Shown here one piece after another: positions 31,830 through 40,705 of a stretch of DNA of 41,950 nt (position 1 is its first letter; each line of letters begins with the position of its first letter). The stretch lies in assembly GCA_002376845.1 (NCBI GenBank), contig DFOS01000021.1, positions 564 through 42,513 on the forward strand, given 5' to 3'. The notes under the pieces are model-generated. The model worked only from the letters and a program-made list of their open reading frames with translations, made no database searches and was not told the DNA's origin. This DNA comes from Bdellovibrionaceae bacterium UBA3535. Lineage in GTDB: Bacteria > Bdellovibrionota > Bdellovibrionia > Bdellovibrionales > UBA840. The position numbers and the translations under genes were made by a program.

Positions 31830-33164
31830 ATGAAAACTCAAGAATTAAACGATTTACAAACCCTGGTATCGCTCGCCAAGCGACGTGGTTTTGTCTTTCA
31901 GAGCTCGGAAGTTTATGGTGGCATCAATGCTTGTTGGGACTATGGCCCCTTGGGTGTGGAGCTAAAGCTTAACGTTAAAAAGTTGTGGTGGAAGTCCATG
32001 ACCTCAAGAAATGACATTGTCGGCATTGATGCGGCGATTTTGATGCATCCAAAGGTTTGGAAAGCATCCGGGCATGTGGATGGCTTTACCGATCCCATGG
32101 TGGATTGCAAAGAATGCAAATACCGCTTTCGTCCCGATAAGGTAGAGGACCCTTCTCAATGTCCTAGCTGTGGCAGTAAAAATTTAAGTGAGCCGCGAAA
32201 TTTTAATTTGATGTTCAAAACTTTTATGGGGCCTTTAGAGGATTCTAGTTCAACGGTGTATCTGCGTCCCGAAACGGCGCAAGGTATTTTTGTTAACTTT
32301 GAAAATGTGCAAACCTCCATGCGTAAAAAAATTCCTTTTGGTATCGCGCAAATCGGTAAATCCTTTCGTAATGAAATCACGCCGGGCAATTTTATTTTTC
32401 GCACTCGAGAGTTTGAGCAAATGGAAATGCAATACTTTGTAAAGCCTGGCAGTGATGATGAGCACATGGAAGAATGGAAACAACGTCGCCGCAATTTTTA
32501 TCTGAATATGGGCTTTAAAGAGGAGCGTCTACGATTTCATCAACATGGTCCTGATGAATTGGCACATTATGCAAAAGACGCCTTTGATGTGGAATACAAG
32601 TTCCCCATGGGTTGGGAGGAGCTGGAAGGGATTCACAATCGTACAGACTTTGACTTGAAGGCGCACCAGCAAATGAGTGGAAAGTCTTTGGAGTATTTTG
32701 AAGAGGCGAGTAAAGAAAAATACATTCCTTACGTGATCGAAACGGCGGCTGGTTGTGACAGGCTTGTGTTGGCGGCGCTATGTGATGCTTACCGCGAGGA
32801 AATCACTACAGATGAAAAAGGCAAAGAAGACAAACGAGTTGTCTTAGGATTTCACCCACAATTGGCGCCAGTAAAATTGGCTTTCTTGCCGCTATCAAAA
32901 AAAGAGCCTTTGGCCAGCTTAGCCATGCAGCTACGTAATGATTTTGCTGCAGAGGACTGGATATGCCAGTACGATGAGAGCGGCAGTATTGGCAAACGTT
33001 ATCGCCGGCAAGACGAGATTGGTACACCCCTTTGTGTGACCATCGATTTTGATTCCTTAGAAGATAAGTGTGTAACAGTTCGCCACCGTGATAGTATGCA
33101 GCAAGACCGAGTGTCCATCGATGGACTTGAGGCCTATGTGCGCGACAAATTAAAAAACTTTTAG
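31830..33164 (+). CDS. glyS: Glycyl-tRNA synthetase, single-chain alpha2 type
   Basis: Charges tRNA-Gly with glycine. The 444-residue product is the homodimeric, archaeal/eukaryotic-like type and not the bacterial alpha-beta GlyQ/GlyS pair. The class II core shows FQSSEVYGGINACWDYGPLG near the start, FNLMFKTFMGP, YLRPETAQGIFVNFE, the motif 2 region SFRNEITPGNFIFRTREFEQ, EMQYFVKPG, GWEELEGIHNRTDFDL and motif 3 ETAAGCDRLVLAALCDAY. The anticodon-binding domain follows (GFHPQLAPVKLAFLPL, RRQDEIGTPLCVTID). A Cys4 site, CKEC (93-96) and CPSC (111-114), forms a probable zinc ribbon in the insertion before motif 2. No glyQ-like gene is present here. ppdK starts eight bases downstream. Confidence 0.96.
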   Translation: MKTQELNDLQTLVSLAKRRGFVFQSSEVYGGINACWDYGPLGVELKLNVKKLWWKSMTSRNDIVGIDAAILMHPKVWKASGHVDGFTDPMVDCKECKYRFRPDKVEDPSQCPSCGSKNLSEPRNFNLMFKTFMGPLEDSSSTVYLRPETAQGIFVNFENVQTSMRKKIPFGIAQIGKSFRNEITPGNFIFRTREFEQMEMQYFVKPGSDDEHMEEWKQRRRNFYLNMGFKEERLRFHQHGPDELAHYAKDAFDVEYKFPMGWEELEGIHNRTDFDLKAHQQMSGKSLEYFEEASKEKYIPYVIETAAGCDRLVLAALCDAYREEITTDEKGKEDKRVVLGFHPQLAPVKLAFLPLSKKEPLASLAMQLRNDFAAEDWICQYDESGSIGKRYRRQDEIGTPLCVTIDFDSLEDKCVTVRHRDSMQQDRVSIDGLEAYVRDKLKNF

Positions 33165-33171
33165 AGGTATT

Positions 33172-35868
33172 ATGGAAATGACACAAACAAGCGCTCAACT
33201 AAAGGAACCGTTCATATTTTTCTTTTCCAAAGAGCAAACCGATGGCGAAGCTAGCATGCGCAACCAATTGGGAGGCAAAGGAGCCAATCTTGCCGAAATG
33301 TCAAAACTTGGCATTCCCGTACCTCCGGGCTTTACCATTAGCACAGAAGTTTGTGCCGCCTTTACGGCTAACAATCAAAAATTGCCAGAAAAACTTAAGC
33401 AAGGCGTAATGGACTCGGTCAAAAAAGTCGAGGCGCAACTAAATAAAGAATTTGGTAGCTCCAACAATCCGCTACTCTTTAGTGTGCGTTCTGGTGCACG
33501 CGTTTCCATGCCAGGCATGATGGATACCATTTTGAATTTGGGATTGAATGATGAGACGGTAGAAGGCCTAGCAAAGGTGAGTGACAATGCCCGCTTTGCT
33601 TGGGATTCCTATCGCCGCTTTTTGCAAATGTACTCCAATGTGGTGATGGGTATGAACGCCTCGTTTTTAGAAGTGGTACTTGAAGATATGAAGGCCGATC
33701 AGGGTTATATTGAAGATTCCGAATTAACCACAAAGGATTTACAAGAGCTAGTAGAAAAGTTTAAACAAATTATTTTGGAGACCACAGGAGAGACTTTTCC
33801 TCTGGATCCCTATGAGCAATTATGGGGCGCGATCTCCGCTGTTTTTCTATCCTGGGATTCCGACCGCGCAAAAACCTATCGCAAGCTACACTCCATTCCA
33901 GCGGATTGGGGAACTGCGGTGAACGTGCAATCCATGGTCTTCGGCAATCTTGGAGAGGACTCCGCAACCGGTGTGGCCTTTACTCGCAATCCCTCCACGG
34001 GGGAAAAATTATTTTATGGTGAGTATTTGATTAATGCGCAAGGGGAGGATGTGGTTGCCGGCATTCGAACCCCACAAGCCATTTCCAAAGCATCTGCGGC
34101 CAATACGGAACATCGCTCGTTAGAGGAGATGATGCCAAAGGCTTATCAGGAATTGGTGGATATCTACCATAAACTGGAAGCACACTATAAAGACATGCAA
34201 GACATCGAATTTACTATCGAGAGAGAAAAGCTATGGATGTTGCAAACTCGAACGGGCAAGCGTACCGCCAAGGCTGCTATTCGCATTGCTTTGGATATGT
34301 TGGATGAAAAATTAATTAGCGAGCAAGAGGCGTTGCTGCGCGTACAACCCGAGTATCTGGATCAACTCTTGCACCCCACACTTGATCCTAATGCAAAGAA
34401 GACAAAATTGACCAAGGGCTTACCAGCTTCACCGGGTGCAGCCTCTGGGAAAGTGGTGTTTGACTCCAAAGAAGCAGAAGAGGCGAAGGCCAATGGCGAA
34501 AAGGTAATTTTGGTTCGAGTCGAAACTTCCCCCGAAGACATTGCAGGAATGGTGGCATCGCAAGGCATTCTTACCTCCCGCGGAGGTATGACCTCCCATG
34601 CAGCGGTGGTAGCTAGAGGGATGGGCAAAGCTTGTGTTGCGGGCTGTGCAGAAGCAGAGGTGGACTACCGAAAAGAGGAGCTGCGCATTCGCTCCTATGT
34701 AATCAAAAAAGGCGAAGAGATTACCATTGATGGCGGCACGGGTGAGGTTTTCTTAGGAGCAGTTGGCACAGTAGCACCAGCTTTGGATGAAAGGTTTCAT
34801 CGCTTTATGCAGATGGCAGATAAGTACCGCAGCATGCGCGTTCGTACCAATGCCGATACAGCCAAAGATGCCCAGCAGGCGCGGGATTTTGGTGCAGAAG
34901 GCATTGGTCTTTGCCGTACCGAGCATATGTTCTTTGCTCCAGAGCGGATCGATGAGGTTCGCAAAATGATTTTGGCCGAGTCTGCTGAAGAGCGCAAGGC
35001 AGCTTTGCAGAATCTTTTGCCTATGCAAAAACAAGATTTTCTAAGTCTATTTGAAACCATGCAGGATTTGCCGGTGACCATTCGTTTATTAGATCCACCT
35101 TTGCATGAGTTTTTGCCGCACAATGAAGAAGAGTTGTTGGAGATGGCTCCACGCTTGGGAGTGCCAGCGGACAAGTTAAGACAAAAAGTAAAATCACTTT
35201 ATGAGTTCAACCCCATGTTGGGTCATAGGGGATGTAGACTGGCAATCACTTATCCCGAGATTTATTTGATGCAGGCCCGCGCCATTGCGGAGGCGACGGC
35301 AGAAGCAGTAAAAAAGGGCATGCACCTAGTGCCCGAGATCATGATCCCGCTTGTGGCAACAAAAAAAGAATTGGAATTATTGCGCAATGATGTGGAGCTT
35401 GAAATTCGCCAGGTGCAAAAAGAGACAGATACAAAATTCGACTATCTCATTGGCACCATGATTGAGCTGCCACGCGCGGCCCTTACGGCGGATGAAATTG
35501 CTACCTGCGCCGATTTCTTTTCCTTTGGTACCAACGATTTAACACAAACCGGAATCGGACTTTCCAGGGATGACGCCGGCAAGTTTTTGGGCTCCTACAT
35601 CAATATGGGAGTTTTTGAAAAAGATCCATTTGTAAGCATCGACCAAAACGGAGTTGGTCATTTGGTGCGCATGGGTGTTGAATTAGGGCGCAAACGTAAA
35701 GAAAATCTGAAATGCGGTGTATGTGGAGAGCATGGTGGCGACCCTTCTAGTATTGATTTCTTTCAAAGAGTCGGTCTAGACTATATTAGCTGTTCACCAT
35801 ACCGTGTGCCCATTGCACGGCTTGCAGCAGCACAAGCAGCCATTTTAAATAAAGGGGTGGGGAATTGA
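33172..35868 (+). CDS. ppdK: Pyruvate, phosphate dikinase
   Basis: Interconverts pyruvate, ATP and phosphate with phosphoenolpyruvate, AMP and pyrophosphate, linking glycolysis and gluconeogenesis. The 898-residue length is normal. The N-terminal ATP-grasp domain begins GGKGANLAEMSKLGIPVPPG, with SVRSGARVSMPGMMDTILNLG and GEDSATGVAFTRNPSTGE. The swivelling phosphohistidine domain holds the catalytic histidine His476 in GGMTSHAAVVARGMG. The C-terminal PEP-binding barrel has GIGLCRTEHMFF, DPPLHEFLPH, RGCRLAITYPEI, FSFGTNDLTQ and the catalytic cysteine region CGVCGEHGGDP. PEP synthase lacks this arrangement of MPGMMDT and GTNDLTQT, so the dikinase call is firm. smc overlaps its stop codon (TTGA). 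Confidence 0.97.
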   Translation: MEMTQTSAQLKEPFIFFFSKEQTDGEASMRNQLGGKGANLAEMSKLGIPVPPGFTISTEVCAAFTANNQKLPEKLKQGVMDSVKKVEAQLNKEFGSSNNPLLFSVRSGARVSMPGMMDTILNLGLNDETVEGLAKVSDNARFAWDSYRRFLQMYSNVVMGMNASFLEVVLEDMKADQGYIEDSELTTKDLQELVEKFKQIILETTGETFPLDPYEQLWGAISAVFLSWDSDRAKTYRKLHSIPADWGTAVNVQSMVFGNLGEDSATGVAFTRNPSTGEKLFYGEYLINAQGEDVVAGIRTPQAISKASAANTEHRSLEEMMPKAYQELVDIYHKLEAHYKDMQDIEFTIEREKLWMLQTRTGKRTAKAAIRIALDMLDEKLISEQEALLRVQPEYLDQLLHPTLDPNAKKTKLTKGLPASPGAASGKVVFDSKEAEEAKANGEKVILVRVETSPEDIAGMVASQGILTSRGGMTSHAAVVARGMGKACVAGCAEAEVDYRKEELRIRSYVIKKGEEITIDGGTGEVFLGAVGTVAPALDERFHRFMQMADKYRSMRVRTNADTAKDAQQARDFGAEGIGLCRTEHMFFAPERIDEVRKMILAESAEERKAALQNLLPMQKQDFLSLFETMQDLPVTIRLLDPPLHEFLPHNEEELLEMAPRLGVPADKLRQKVKSLYEFNPMLGHRGCRLAITYPEIYLMQARAIAEATAEAVKKGMHLVPEIMIPLVATKKELELLRNDVELEIRQVQKETDTKFDYLIGTMIELPRAALTADEIATCADFFSFGTNDLTQTGIGLSRDDAGKFLGSYINMGVFEKDPFVSIDQNGVGHLVRMGVELGRKRKENLKCGVCGEHGGDPSSIDFFQRVGLDYISCSPYRVPIARLAAAQAAILNKGVGN

Positions 35869-38800
35869 GAATCAAAAAATTAGAGCTCTGTGGCTTTAAG
35901 TCGTTTAAGGATAGAACGGTCATTCATTTTGATGCTGGTATCACTGGTATCGTAGGCCCCAACGGCTGTGGTAAATCGAATATTGTGGATGCCCTTGTTT
36001 GGGTAATGGGTGAGCAGTCGGCCAAACATTTGCGCGGTTCGGCCATGCAGGATGTGATATTTGGTGGCGCAGAAGGTTATGCGCCCTCGGGTATGGCAGA
36101 GGTATCCCTTACTCTCGAAAATGATGGCGGAGCTTTTCCAACCAAATATTTAGGTCACTCCGAAGTCATGGTAACCAGACGCCTACATCGCTCGGGCGAG
36201 TCGGCCTACTTGATCAACAAAGAACCGGCCAGATTAAAAGACATTCATGAAATCTTCATGGATACCGGTGCTGGTTCCAAGGGCTTTTCTATTATTGAGC
36301 AAGGTGCGATTGGCAAGATCATTACGGCCAAGCCGCAGGAGCGTCGCACACTGATTGAGGAAGCGGCGGGTATAACCAAATTTAAGGTACGAAAGCGCGA
36401 GTCCGAGCGCAAGCTGACAAGTACCGATCAAAATCTTTTGCGTTTGAATGACATCATTGCGGAGTTAAAACGCCAAATTGATCATCTAGAAAGGCAGGCA
36501 AAAAAAGCCGAACGCTACCGTAAGTTAAAAAATGAAGTGGAGGACTTAGATCTATGGCTTTCTTCCATTCGTTTTAAGGAGCTCAAAGACAGTGCGGACG
36601 AAGCGCGCGAATTGTATGCTAGTTTAAAAAGCTCTGAAGATGCTCGCAACTTGCAACTAGAAGAGCTCGAGTCGAATTTTGAAAAAAAACGACAAGAGGC
36701 AGATGTTTTAGAAAAGCAAATGAGCGAGGAGCAAGATCGGCAAGAAGAATACAACCAAGCATTGCAAGACAAGCGCATGGCCCTACAAAACTTGCAGTTT
36801 GAAGTGGAGCAAGCGCGGCGTAAAGAAGAGATGACCGGCAGCTTGATGAGTGAGCTAACGGCTCGAAAAGAAATCCTAGAGGCGGATTTGGCCGAAATGC
36901 AAAGCAAATCCCAGCAACTGAAGCAAGATTTGCAAGGCCTAGAGGAAGCTTTTCGTCATGAAAACGAAACTTATTTGGAGCAATCTCGTCAGATCATCGA
37001 AAAAGAAGAAGACTACGCAAGTTTGAACCAAAAATTATCACAATACGGGCAGGAGCTATCTTCTTTAGAGGGCTCGCACCAGGCTTATATCCATCAACAA
37101 GAAGATGGCAAAAAGGTAATTGAAGAGGCCAATGTCATTCTCGAGGATCTACGCAAAAAAGTAAAAGAGCTAGAGCGAGTGGCCACCAAGGCTAGAGAAG
37201 AATGGGAAGCCAGCAAACAGCTGTCTCTGAGTTTAACCGATGATGTAGACCTGCTATCACAAAATAAATCTGCCGTCTTGGCAAAGGTGGAAGAAAAACG
37301 CCAAGAGGTGGAGACCTATAAAGATGAACTCAATCAAATCACCTCTAGACTATACGGCCTGGAAAACCTACATGCGAATTTTGAAGGTTTTCAAGAGGGT
37401 GTAAAATCGGTAATGATGTGGCAAAAAAAGCGAGTGCAACATGCCGATGGTCGCGTAAGCGAAAGCCATGAATTAAAACCGGTATCCGATGTGGTTTCTG
37501 TGGAGCAAGATTATGAATTGGCTATGGAGGCTGCCTTAGGCCAACGTTTGCAATTGCTATTGAGTGATAGTGGTCCGCAAGCACTAGAAGCGGTAGATCA
37601 CCTGAAAGCAGAAAAATCGGGACGTTCCTCCTTCTTGCCACTTGGCGAGCTACCAAGTTACGAAAACCAATCCATTGAAGGTCTTACCACTTTAAGATCC
37701 TTAATTTCCTGCCCGGATAAGTACCGAGCGGCTGTGGATCATATGACCCATAATATTGCGGTAGTGGATAGCATCAACCAAGCCATGGAGCTTCGCGGGC
37801 AGCACCGCGATTGGACCTTTGTTACCAAAGAAGGGGATACACTAAGTGCCGATGGCATCCTTACTGGCGGTACTGCGGAATCGGCGGCATCAGGCATTTT
37901 AAAGCGGGGCCGTGAGATCAAGGAACTTTCCCAGAAAAAGCAAGAATGTGCCGGCAAACTGGCTTTGAGCCAACAGGCGCTACAAAAATTAGAAGCACAG
38001 CTGAACAATATGGAAGAAGAGCTGAAAAAAGCACAGCGCTCCCATGCAGAACAAGAGATCCGTTTGGCGGAGCTTAGAAAAGACAACGAGCGTGCAGAAA
38101 ATGAATGGAAGAATGCCCAGGCTTCTGTTGATATGCAAATTCGTGAAATATCCAAATTAGAAAAGAATGCGGAAGAGATTTCTAGCAAAATTCGACAAAT
38201 GCAAAATGAAAGACAGGCCTTGGAAGATAAGCAGCAGAGCTCCGAAGAGCGCATGCAAACCTTAAAGCAGGAAATTACCAGCTTAAAGCAAGGTATAGAT
38301 GATTTGCAATCCCGAGCTACGGAAGCAAAAGTTGCTGCTGCAGAAAAGCGGCAAGCAGTGGAAGGGGTGGAAAGACAAGCCTCGATGCTGCAAACCTCAC
38401 TCAATGAGGTAAGCGACAAGCTAAATTCGATGAACCAAGAAAAAACGGAGAGTCAGACGCAGATTTCTAGCAACCAGCGTTTGCTGGAACAGGAGCGTGT
38501 GGAACTAGAAAAGTTTGAAGCTGAAATCAAAATGAAAAAGGAAGCTCTTGTCAGTTCGCGGGAAAGTTTTGAGCGAGTTTACAGTGAGGTTCGTGCGCTA
38601 GAAGATGAAGTTTCGGCAATTCGCAAAGAGAATTCTGAAAAAGTTTCCACCATGAACGAGGCGCAATTGAAGTCGGAGCAAGCAAAAATGAAAGAAGACT
38701 ATCTGGTGGAGCAAATCCAGGAGCGCTATCAAAAAGACTTGAACGACATTTATCGTGATTATGAGAACCGTGAAGGCGATATCAAAGAATCGGAAAAAGA

Positions 38801-39449
38801 GCTGGAAGAGCTGCGTGCGAAATTAAAACGTTTGGGAGAAGTCAATCTATCCTCCATCAATGAGTATGATGAAACCGTCGAGCGCTATGAGTTTTTGGCC
38901 AAGCAACAAGAGGATCTCTTAAATGCGAAAAAAGAACTGCAACGCGTGATCGATCGTATCAATCGTATTTGCTCCAGAAGGTTTAAAGAAACCTTTGAAG
39001 CAGTAAATGAGAGATTTAAAAAAGCTTTTCCTGTACTTTTTGGCGGTGGAGAGGCCAATCTTACCTTGATCGAAGATGAAGTGAAAAATGAGATGGGCAT
39101 AGACATTATGGCTCGTCCTCCAGGAAAGAAACTGCAATCGGTCTCCTTACTATCGGGCGGGGAGAAGGCCTTAACTGCTGTGGCATTGATATTCTCCATC
39201 TTCTTGGTGAAACCATCACCATATTGTTTATTGGACGAGGTCGATGCTCCGCTAGATGATGCCAACGTTATGCGATTTAATGATTTGGTGAAAGAAATGG
39301 CAAAACGCTCGCAAATCATCGTGGTGACGCACAATAAGCATACGATGGAAATCAACAAAAAGCTTTATGGTGTGACCATGCAGGAGCGCGGGGTATCCAA
39401 AATGGTATCGGTTTCCCTGGATGATGCGGCCAAGATTGCCGAGGCTTGA
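35865..39449 (+). CDS. smc: Chromosome segregation ATPase SMC
   Basis: SMC dimers with ScpA/ScpB condense and segregate the chromosome by loop extrusion. The 1194-residue product has N-terminal Walker A GPNGCGKS at 31-38, two long coiled coils (about 165-500 and 680-1030) and a hinge at about 515-660 (LKPVSDVVSVEQDYELAMEA, TVLTGG-like SADGILTGG). The C-terminal ATPase has signature LSGGEKAL from residue 1096 and Walker B CLLDEVDAPLDDANV near 1120. The start is TTG overlapping the ppdK TGA, preceded by a GGGGTGGGGA purine run; this gives the conserved MRIKKLELCGFKSF beginning. scpA and scpB are not in the window. MukB can be excluded by the hinge and length. Confidence 0.97.
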   Translation: MRIKKLELCGFKSFKDRTVIHFDAGITGIVGPNGCGKSNIVDALVWVMGEQSAKHLRGSAMQDVIFGGAEGYAPSGMAEVSLTLENDGGAFPTKYLGHSEVMVTRRLHRSGESAYLINKEPARLKDIHEIFMDTGAGSKGFSIIEQGAIGKIITAKPQERRTLIEEAAGITKFKVRKRESERKLTSTDQNLLRLNDIIAELKRQIDHLERQAKKAERYRKLKNEVEDLDLWLSSIRFKELKDSADEARELYASLKSSEDARNLQLEELESNFEKKRQEADVLEKQMSEEQDRQEEYNQALQDKRMALQNLQFEVEQARRKEEMTGSLMSELTARKEILEADLAEMQSKSQQLKQDLQGLEEAFRHENETYLEQSRQIIEKEEDYASLNQKLSQYGQELSSLEGSHQAYIHQQEDGKKVIEEANVILEDLRKKVKELERVATKAREEWEASKQLSLSLTDDVDLLSQNKSAVLAKVEEKRQEVETYKDELNQITSRLYGLENLHANFEGFQEGVKSVMMWQKKRVQHADGRVSESHELKPVSDVVSVEQDYELAMEAALGQRLQLLLSDSGPQALEAVDHLKAEKSGRSSFLPLGELPSYENQSIEGLTTLRSLISCPDKYRAAVDHMTHNIAVVDSINQAMELRGQHRDWTFVTKEGDTLSADGILTGGTAESAASGILKRGREIKELSQKKQECAGKLALSQQALQKLEAQLNNMEEELKKAQRSHAEQEIRLAELRKDNERAENEWKNAQASVDMQIREISKLEKNAEEISSKIRQMQNERQALEDKQQSSEERMQTLKQEITSLKQGIDDLQSRATEAKVAAAEKRQAVEGVERQASMLQTSLNEVSDKLNSMNQEKTESQTQISSNQRLLEQERVELEKFEAEIKMKKEALVSSRESFERVYSEVRALEDEVSAIRKENSEKVSTMNEAQLKSEQAKMKEDYLVEQIQERYQKDLNDIYRDYENREGDIKESEKELEELRAKLKRLGEVNLSSINEYDETVERYEFLAKQQEDLLNAKKELQRVIDRINRICSRRFKETFEAVNERFKKAFPVLFGGGEANLTLIEDEVKNEMGIDIMARPPGKKLQSVSLLSGGEKALTAVALIFSIFLVKPSPYCLLDEVDAPLDDANVMRFNDLVKEMAKRSQIIVVTHNKHTMEINKKLYGVTMQERGVSKMVSVSLDDAAKIAEA

Positions 39450-39465
39450 TAAGTAAGTGAGAATC

Positions 39466-39512
39466 CTAGCGCATGGCTTGCCGCAAGTGGGCCTTCAGCT
39501 TATAAGCGCTAG
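39466..39512 (+). promoter_or_regulatory. Structured leader abutting the start of the gene after smc
   Basis: CTAGCGC (39466-39472) and GCGCTAG (39506-39512) form a perfect seven-base inverted repeat enclosing 33 bases. Inside are CTTG-CCG-CAAG and the palindrome GCTTATAAGC. The last arm ends one base before the GTG start at 39513, so folding would mask the start and any weak ribosome binding site. It is a candidate RNA switch or terminator after smc, but has no T-tract of terminator type. Confidence 0.35.
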
Positions 39513-40631
39513 GTGATTTTCTCTTTACTATTCCTATTTTCACTTTTTGCGCATGAACAACCTCTGGTCTTGAATGACCAGCTCATTCTTCAGCAAGAGC
39601 AAAAAATACACCAGCAATTGTTGCAATTGGAACAGGCAATTCGCTCACAATCACAAGAGGAATATCTTCGGGCTCTAGGTGTTCATTTTTCCCATTGCGA
39701 TTCTCATTGTCGCGCCAAAAATCTTTCTTGGCGTGAGTCGCTTCTGCATTTTTTAAAAAATTTTCGGCAGCAATTGCCACAGCTTCTGCGAGCTCGCGGC
39801 AATGAAAGCAAAGCCATGTTAAAAAACCTTTGGATAAAGAGTACCAATTTATCGCTGCCGGGTATGGGGGAGAAATTTGTTCATCTGGCTGATCAAATGC
39901 TTCGAATGACTAGGCAGCAAGGCATTCGGGCGATGCAGTTTGGCTCTGAAAAACTCGGGCGCTACAACCGAGCCACTGCGACCACGGTACTGCTCATTGC
40001 AGGGGCCACCTATGTGCCTTGGACGGTAACAACCGAGATTATGGAGAGCACGGTCATGGGGGTTTTTCATGTCTTTTGTCATGCTTCCCAGCTAGCCTAT
40101 TTTGCCGCCCTTGCTGGCGTTACCAAGTTTGTGGATGCCTCCTTAAAATACCTGGCCTATCGACCACTGCAGTTGACTTTGGTGGATCGCATATTTTTTG
40201 CTCGCCGTATGCAGCGCTTTTACTCTGCCATTGGACATTCCCATCAATACCAAAACAATCAATACGATATACGTTTGACCGAGGTAAATACGGCAGAGGA
40301 TTTTTATCGGCAAAGTCGGGCACGAGTGCGCAGCATGGAAAAAGAATACGCTCTGCTTAGTCAGAAAAACTATCTGCACAACCTCTTGGGAGACATTTCC
40401 TTAGGCGAGAATCTGCGCAGACAATACCAATACCACCGCAGCCTAAGAGAGCTGCATGAAGGCTTAGAATTATTGGATTTTGAGTGGCATTTGCGCGGCA
40501 GACTTGGAGCCAAGGATCAAGATTTTCTGCAGGCCCTATTGCAGAGAGCAGAACAGCATCTAAAGAGCGCAAGAGCGCAAAGCATGCCCTCTCCTGCTAG
40601 TTGTAGAATGCTGTTTGCTACAGGAGCGTAG
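39513..40631 (+). CDS. Unknown exported or membrane protein between smc and ftsY
   Basis: Not recognised. The 372-residue product from the GTG at 39513 begins with a signal peptide (about 1-14, FSLLFLFSLFAHEQ). A helical Gln/Glu-rich region has HCDSHC (Cys62 and 66, a possible disulfide or metal pair). Two hydrophobic segments lie at about 154-172 (ATTVLLIAGATYVPW) and 180-203. A long, basic, helical C-terminal domain (about 215-355) contains QYQYHRSLRELHEGLEL and ends in SPASCRMLFATGA. No good ribosome binding site is visible; a palindromic leader ends just before the GTG. The position between smc and ftsY, which are often adjacent in other bacteria, makes it an insertion in that pair. Confidence 0.7.
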   Translation: MIFSLLFLFSLFAHEQPLVLNDQLILQQEQKIHQQLLQLEQAIRSQSQEEYLRALGVHFSHCDSHCRAKNLSWRESLLHFLKNFRQQLPQLLRARGNESKAMLKNLWIKSTNLSLPGMGEKFVHLADQMLRMTRQQGIRAMQFGSEKLGRYNRATATTVLLIAGATYVPWTVTTEIMESTVMGVFHVFCHASQLAYFAALAGVTKFVDASLKYLAYRPLQLTLVDRIFFARRMQRFYSAIGHSHQYQNNQYDIRLTEVNTAEDFYRQSRARVRSMEKEYALLSQKNYLHNLLGDISLGENLRRQYQYHRSLRELHEGLELLDFEWHLRGRLGAKDQDFLQALLQRAEQHLKSARAQSMPSPASCRMLFATGA

Positions 40632-40705
40632 GCCTGCAAGTCATATAGGCAAAATCTTAGGATAAAGTCCTTGGCAGTGAATGAATTATTCTCTATCAAA
40701 GGGGC

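Noticed and set aside
36515..36907. A second antisense frame in the smc coiled coil
   Set aside because: Same cause: a shadow of the coiled-coil coding region with no independent start signal.
37739..38419. A long antisense frame (226 codons) within smc
   Set aside because: The translation is serine/cysteine-rich without domains, which is what the reverse of a Glu/Lys/Ala-rich coiled-coil gene produces.
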